64,000 nucleotides of DNA. It comes from Ruegeria sp. Ofav3-42. GTDB lineage: Bacteria > Pseudomonadota > Alphaproteobacteria > Rhodobacterales > Rhodobacteraceae. The first letter of the stretch is position 1. Each line of letters starts with the position of its first letter. The notes beneath the pieces were generated by a model. It saw only the letters and a program-made list of their open reading frames with translations, was not told the origin of the DNA and ran no database searches. The DNA lies in the NCBI RefSeq assembly GCF_022347725.1, contig NZ_JAKRGB010000020.1:1-64000 (forward strand), written 5' to 3'. Positions 60,476 to 64,000 of this stretch are shown here, piece by piece. The translations under genes and the position numbers were made by a program.

Positions 60476-61036
60476 TTACGCGTTGAACGGCATGTTGAAT
60501 GCTTTCAACAGGCTTTTCGCTTCAGCGTCGGTTTTCGCTGTGGTGGCAATTACGATATCCAGGCCCCAGACCTCGTCGACCTTGTCGAAGTCGATTTCCG
60601 GGAACACGATGTGCTCTTTCATGCCCATGGCAAAGTTGCCCTGACCATCGAAAGACGGCTTAACACCGCGGAAGTCACGAACGCGCGGCAGCGCGATGGT
60701 GATCAGACGATCCAGGAATTCGTACATCCGGTCACCGCGCAGGGTCACTTTCGCACCCAGCGGCATGTCTTCACGGACGCGGAAACCCGCAATCGACTTC
60801 TTCGCCTTGGTTGCAACGGCCTTTTGGCCAGCAATCGCAGTCAGATCCTCGACAGCAGCTTTCGCTTTCTTCGAGTCTTTGACCGCCTCAGCACCACAAC
60901 CGATGTTCAGAACGATTTTCTCCAGCTTGGGCAGCTGCATGTCGTTCTTGTAGCCGAACTCTTCTTTCAGAGCGGCACGGATTGTTTCAGCGTACTGAGC
61001 TTTCAGACGCGGGGTATAGGTTGCGTTATCAAGCAT
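60476..61036 (-). CDS. rplE: 50S ribosomal protein L5
   Basis: A 186-residue protein with 'PKLEKIVLNIGCGAEAVKDS', 'GFRVREDMPLGAKVTLRGDR' and 'LPRVRDFRGVKPSFDGQGNF', standard L5. Its start overlaps the rplX stop by 8 bases, giving coupled translation. Confidence 0.97.
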   Translation of the reverse strand: MLDNATYTPRLKAQYAETIRAALKEEFGYKNDMQLPKLEKIVLNIGCGAEAVKDSKKAKAAVEDLTAIAGQKAVATKAKKSIAGFRVREDMPLGAKVTLRGDRMYEFLDRLITIALPRVRDFRGVKPSFDGQGNFAMGMKEHIVFPEIDFDKVDEVWGLDIVIATTAKTDAEAKSLLKAFNMPFNA

Positions 61037-61340
61037 CGATCACGTCCCCTGTGGTCTTGGCGAAGCGTACCTTCTTGTCACCTTCCATGCGGAAGCCAAC
61101 GCGGGTTGCTTTGCCGTTCTTGTCCAGCAGAGCCAGGTTCGACAGCTCGATCGGGTTTGCCTGAGGCAGGCGACCACCTTGCGAGTTCTGGGTCTGGCGG
61201 GTGTGGCGGATGGCGATGTTCACGCCGTCTACAACAGCTTTACCGGCTTTCGGGTCAACCGAGGAAATGGTTCCCTCTTTGCCCTTGTCCTTGCCGGCCA
61301 GCACGACGACCTTGTCGCCTTTGCGGAGTTTAGCAGCCAT
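61029..61340 (-). CDS. rplX: 50S ribosomal protein L24
   Basis: A 103-residue protein with the KOW segment 'KGDKVVVLAGKDKGKEGTIS' and 'GVNIAIRHTRQTQNSQGGRL', standard L24. It starts 2 bp after the rplN stop codon and overlaps rplE. Confidence 0.97.
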   Translation of the reverse strand: MAAKLRKGDKVVVLAGKDKGKEGTISSVDPKAGKAVVDGVNIAIRHTRQTQNSQGGRLPQANPIELSNLALLDKNGKATRVGFRMEGDKKVRFAKTTGDVIDA

Positions 61341-61342
61341 GA

Positions 61343-61711
61343 TTACAGCACCTCCGGAGCCAGCGAGATGATTTTCATGAAGTTCTTGCCACGCAGTTCA
61401 CGAACAACCGGGCCAAAGATACGGGTACCTACGGGCTCGTTGTTGTTGTTCAGGATGACGGCGGCGTTGCGATCAAAACGGATCGCGGTGCCGTCTTCGC
61501 GACGGACTTCCTTGGCGGTGCGTACGACGACGGCCTTACGGACGTCACCTTTCTTTACGCGGCCGCGCGGGATGGCTTCCTTCACCGAGACGACAATGAT
61601 GTCGCCGACGGAGGCGTATTTACGCTTGGAACCACCCAGGACCTTGATGCACTGAACTCGGCGTGCGCCGGAGTTGTCAGCGACATCCAGATTGGTCTGC
61701 ATCTGGATCAT
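61343..61711 (-). CDS. rplN: 50S ribosomal protein L14
   Basis: A 122-residue protein opening 'MIQMQTNLDVADNSGARRVQ' with 'GDIIVVSVKEAIPRGRVKKG' and 'RIFGPVVRELRGKNFMKIIS', standard L14. It lies 76 bp after rpsQ. Confidence 0.97.
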   Translation of the reverse strand: MIQMQTNLDVADNSGARRVQCIKVLGGSKRKYASVGDIIVVSVKEAIPRGRVKKGDVRKAVVVRTAKEVRREDGTAIRFDRNAAVILNNNNEPVGTRIFGPVVRELRGKNFMKIISLAPEVL

Positions 61712-61787
61712 GTGGTTTCTCCCGACCTGTGGGGGCTGGTCTCGTTAGATCCCCCAGGGTTTCGACAAATGGGAAAATCCCGGAAGC

Positions 61788-62018
61788 TTACGCTTCCAGA
61801 ACTTCCCAACGTTTCGTCTTCGATTTCGGCGCGCATTCGATGATGCGTACGGTGTCGCCGACCTTGAAGGCGTTCTTTTCGTCGTGAGCCCGGTACTTCT
61901 TGGACTTACGAACGGTTTTGTGCAGCAGCGGGTGCTTGAAACGGCGTTCAACCGAAACAGTCACGGTCTGCTCGTTGGCGTCGCTGGTTACGATTCCGGA
62001 CAGGATACGCTTGGGCAT
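61788..62018 (-). CDS. rpsQ: 30S ribosomal protein S17
   Basis: A 76-residue protein opening 'MPKRILSGIVTSDANEQTVT', with 'VERRFKHPLLHKTVRKSKKY' and 'GDTVRIIECAPKSKTKRWEV', standard S17. It lies 4 bp after rpmC. Confidence 0.97.
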   Translation of the reverse strand: MPKRILSGIVTSDANEQTVTVSVERRFKHPLLHKTVRKSKKYRAHDEKNAFKVGDTVRIIECAPKSKTKRWEVLEA

Positions 62019-62022
62019 CTGA

Positions 62023-62229
62023 TTACTCCTCGGATGCCGCAGCAGCGGCCTTTTCGTTCAGAATGGTTTTGACGCGGGCAGCGTTGCGGCGGGCCGCTTT
62101 GATGCCAGCGGTGCTTTCCAGCTGACCGGTTGCCTGTTGAAAGCGCAGGTTAAAGCTTTCTTTCTTCAGGTTGGCCAGTTCCTCGCGGAGCTGGTCCGGG
62201 GTCTTGTCACGCAGTTCTTGGGCGTTCAT
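62023..62229 (-). CDS. rpmC: 50S ribosomal protein L29
   Basis: A 68-residue protein 'MNAQELRDKTPDQLREELAN' with 'LKKESFNLRFQQATGQLEST', standard L29. AAAGGAAAAAGG precedes the ATG. In most bacteria rplP lies directly upstream; here it is absent and a plus-strand regulator gene lies 354 bp away. Confidence 0.97.
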   Translation of the reverse strand: MNAQELRDKTPDQLREELANLKKESFNLRFQQATGQLESTAGIKAARRNAARVKTILNEKAAAAASEE

Positions 62230-62583
62230 CGCCTTTTTCCTTTGCTCAAAACACCAGAAGGCCCCCTGACAGGGTCACCTTGGACCTGGTGGATGAATGA
62301 TAGACATACGAATCGCCCGACAACGCCGGGAGATCGCAGGATGCCGCCGTATAAGGGTTTAGGGGTTGGGTGGCAAGGGTTAGTTTACGTACTTTCACCC
62401 GTGCCGATCCTGGCGGAAAATTCCCCCCGCCGAGACATCGACGGAGGGTTTAGGTTGGGTTCACTATTCACTATGTGCGGGCATGTTCCCACTACTTCTG
62501 TCCGCCAGTGACCAGCGTAAAGACTGTCCTGCCTGATTCAGAAGACCACTCGATAACAATTTACCAGTACTGCGCAGTGACCC
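62230..62583. other. Divergent intergenic region between rpmC and the LytTR gene
   Basis: A 354-bp stretch that must hold promoters for both directions. No gene is seen. An imperfect 7-bp hairpin (CCGCCGA / TCGACGG with one G-U pair) lies at about 62427-62443, flanked by C-rich and G-rich runs. No clear sigma-70 match is assigned, and no rplP remnant is recognisable. Confidence 0.5.
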
Positions 62584-63414
62584 ATGCAAGAAGCTGAAAG
62601 TCGTGAATATCAGATTTTGCTAACGAATGGACAGGTGATGCACTTCACGCAACGTGAATTGCACACGCTTGTGCGCAGTAAACGAGTCTGGATGTTCCTC
62701 GTTGTCAGCCTGGTCGTTATCGCCCTTGCCAATCCAACGCTGTTCCCGTCCATTCCCGAATACTCGGCGCGATTGTTCTATTGGGGCGTGTCAGTTCTGC
62801 TCTACCTGTTGATCATTCCGTATTGGGGATCAGCGGTTAACGGAGTTTGGCGAAGATATCTGAACGTTCCGCTACCGCTTATCGTTGCGACTGGTCCCCT
62901 CATTATTGGCCTGTCTTTTCTCGCGACTCTTTTCCCATTCATGTTCGGAGATTTTGTACCCCAACGTGGCGAGCCTCTGGTCTGGACAGACTACCTGCGC
63001 AACCTGATCATTGGACACGTCATTGAAACGGTGGGCCTGCTGTGGTTGCTACCGCTGCAACGCAATGAGGAATCGGAGGAAAGCTCTTCCAAGGAGGAAA
63101 CCCGGTTCGTCATCCTCACTGGCCGGTCATTACCTCTTGAGAATATCCTGATGGTGCAAAGTTCCGAGCATTACTTAATGGTAAGCACGCGCGAAAAGAC
63201 ATCTCAGTACCGCGCCCGAATGAAGGATTTTCTCCAACAAACTGGCGAAACCGATGGAATTCAGACCCATCGCTCTTACTGGGTATCCAAGGAAGAAGCG
63301 CAGGAATTATGCGGGAGTACAGTGAAGACACGATCAGGGGGCGAGGTTCCCGTCTCCCGCGGTCGCCTTCCCGAGGTTCGGACGTGGTTTCGCTTGCATG
63401 GAAAGGTGCATTGA
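62584..63414 (+). CDS. Membrane-anchored LytTR-type regulator
   Basis: A 276-residue protein. Four hydrophobic segments lie in the first 160 residues (for example 'VWMFLVVSLVVIALANPTLF' and 'NLIIGHVIETVGLLWLLPL'). The C-terminal part from about 175 fits a LytTR DNA-binding domain: 'LPLENILMVQSSEHYLMVST', 'FLQQTGETDGIQTHRSYWVS' and 'VPVSRGRLPEVR'. Such proteins bind direct repeats upstream of their targets and may sense membrane state. Its target is unknown. Confidence 0.85.
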   Translation: MQEAESREYQILLTNGQVMHFTQRELHTLVRSKRVWMFLVVSLVVIALANPTLFPSIPEYSARLFYWGVSVLLYLLIIPYWGSAVNGVWRRYLNVPLPLIVATGPLIIGLSFLATLFPFMFGDFVPQRGEPLVWTDYLRNLIIGHVIETVGLLWLLPLQRNEESEESSSKEETRFVILTGRSLPLENILMVQSSEHYLMVSTREKTSQYRARMKDFLQQTGETDGIQTHRSYWVSKEEAQELCGSTVKTRSGGEVPVSRGRLPEVRTWFRLHGKVH

Positions 63415-63428
63415 GGCCCATCGGCCTC
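63413..63428. terminator. Weak hairpin between convergent genes
   Basis: A 6-bp stem (GAGGCC / GGCCTC) with a 4-base loop lies between the LytTR gene and the oxygenase gene. There is no good T-tract in either direction, so it is only a candidate. Confidence 0.3.
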
Positions 63429-63434
63429 GACCGC

Positions 63435-64000
63435 CTATGCCCACTTATAATTGAAACTCACCGAAATCCGCTCTTCCTCGGCCATGTTCATCGGCACCTC
63501 GTGGCGCAGCCAGCTTTCCCAAAGCAGGACGTCACCCACTTGCGGCTTCATGTAAATGAACGGCTGTAAATCGCGCCGCCCGCCTTTCAAACGCGTCGGT
63601 GCGGCCATCATGCGGCCTGAGCGGGGGTCTTCCAGTTTCAACGCGCTCGCCCCTTCGGGCATCGCCACATAGGTCGTGCCCGAGATCACGCTGTGCGGGT
63701 GCAGGTGGCTGGAGTGCATCCCGCCCTCGGGCAGGATGTTGATCCACAGGTCTTCGAGCTTCAGTTCACCCTCGCCCAGATCGAACTCCAGATCCTTGGC
63801 AAAGGCCGCCACGTGTTGATCCAGCACCTTGACCAGATCGGCGAAGATCGGGAACCGCCAGGGCAGATCGGTCAGCGAGGCATAGCTGGTGTAGCCGGGA
63901 TAGCCGTTCTCCTCACACCATTCCTGCCCGGCCTCGTCATCCTCGGCGATGACAAGGCAAGAGCTTTCCAGTTCTTCCGGGTCGATCTTGGGATCAAACT
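63435..64000 (-). CDS. 2OG-Fe(II) oxygenase-like protein (partial, runs off window)
   Basis: The C-terminal 188 residues of a protein resembling the TIGR02466 family. 'YTSYASLTDLPWRFPIFADL', then 'GGMHSSHLHPHSVISGTTYV' with candidate iron ligands, 'GDVLLWESWLRHEVPMN' with the distal His and 'RISVSFNYKW' with the Arg expected for 2-oxoglutarate. The frame is open to base 64000, so the start lies beyond the window. The substrate is unknown. Confidence 0.82.
   Translation of the reverse strand, partial: FDPKIDPEELESSCLVIAEDDEAGQEWCEENGYPGYTSYASLTDLPWRFPIFADLVKVLDQHVAAFAKDLEFDLGEGELKLEDLWINILPEGGMHSSHLHPHSVISGTTYVAMPEGASALKLEDPRSGRMMAAPTRLKGGRRDLQPFIYMKPQVGDVLLWESWLRHEVPMNMAEEERISVSFNYKWA

Noticed and set aside
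61745..62018. Alternative frames overlapping rpsQ and rplN
   Set aside because: They lie on the same strand in other frames, have no similarity, and the standard S17 frame is clear.

Overview
This window looks like the chromosome of a marine Rhodobacteraceae (Roseobacter-group) alphaproteobacterium. The main reasons are the bztABCD/aap-type amino-acid importer, the ATP12-family chaperone gene, the ttcA, yidC, engB and argB neighbourhood, an adk-secY-rplO ribosomal block with rpoA, and the GC-rich coding style. The genus (Ruegeria-like) is an inference from gene content only.

Bases 1-20790 are an accessory island that abuts the 3' end of a tRNA-Arg(ACG) gene. Read from the tRNA leftwards it holds a tyrosine integrase with an excisionase-like protein, a small run of prophage genes (HTH protein, HNH endonuclease, ASCH protein, small unknowns), a decayed Tn7/Tn5053-like transposon (tniA 3' part, tniB 5' part fused by deletion to the tniQ 3' part), a frameshifted serine resolvase, and a three-gene minus-strand operon ending in an 11.3-kb gene for a giant calcium-binding RTX protein. 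Remnants of IS481- and IS110-family elements lie at the left edge. The RTX operon is the most unusual part: conserved Hint (intein-like) motifs are divided between two neighbouring genes, the N-terminal blocks in a 460-residue protein and the C-terminal blocks at the start of the 3770-residue RTX protein.

Bases 20790-50080 are ordinary chromosome. They hold a sensor kinase, an FAD disulfide oxidoreductase and a VTT membrane protein; rpmH-rnpA-yidD; aidB, ttcA and an EAL phosphodiesterase; yidC-MOSC-engB-small protein-PepSY protein; an SDR enzyme; argB-ferredoxin-sixA; the bzt ABC transporter operon with an internal terminator after the binding-protein gene; ATP12, HAD phosphatase and rluC-type genes; a crotonase; rarA with a DegQ-type protease; and a TauD-type dioxygenase.

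Bases 50175-62229 carry the spc and alpha ribosomal blocks on the minus strand (rpmC to rplQ). The cluster is opened in two places. Between rpmD and rplO sit a DUF1127 gene, a lipoprotein gene on the opposite strand and a glycosyltransferase gene, bounded by two clear terminators. Between adk and rpsM sits a small membrane protein, followed by a new promoter for rpsM. The block begins at rpmC with no rplP upstream. A membrane-anchored LytTR regulator and a partial 2OG-dioxygenase-like gene end the window.
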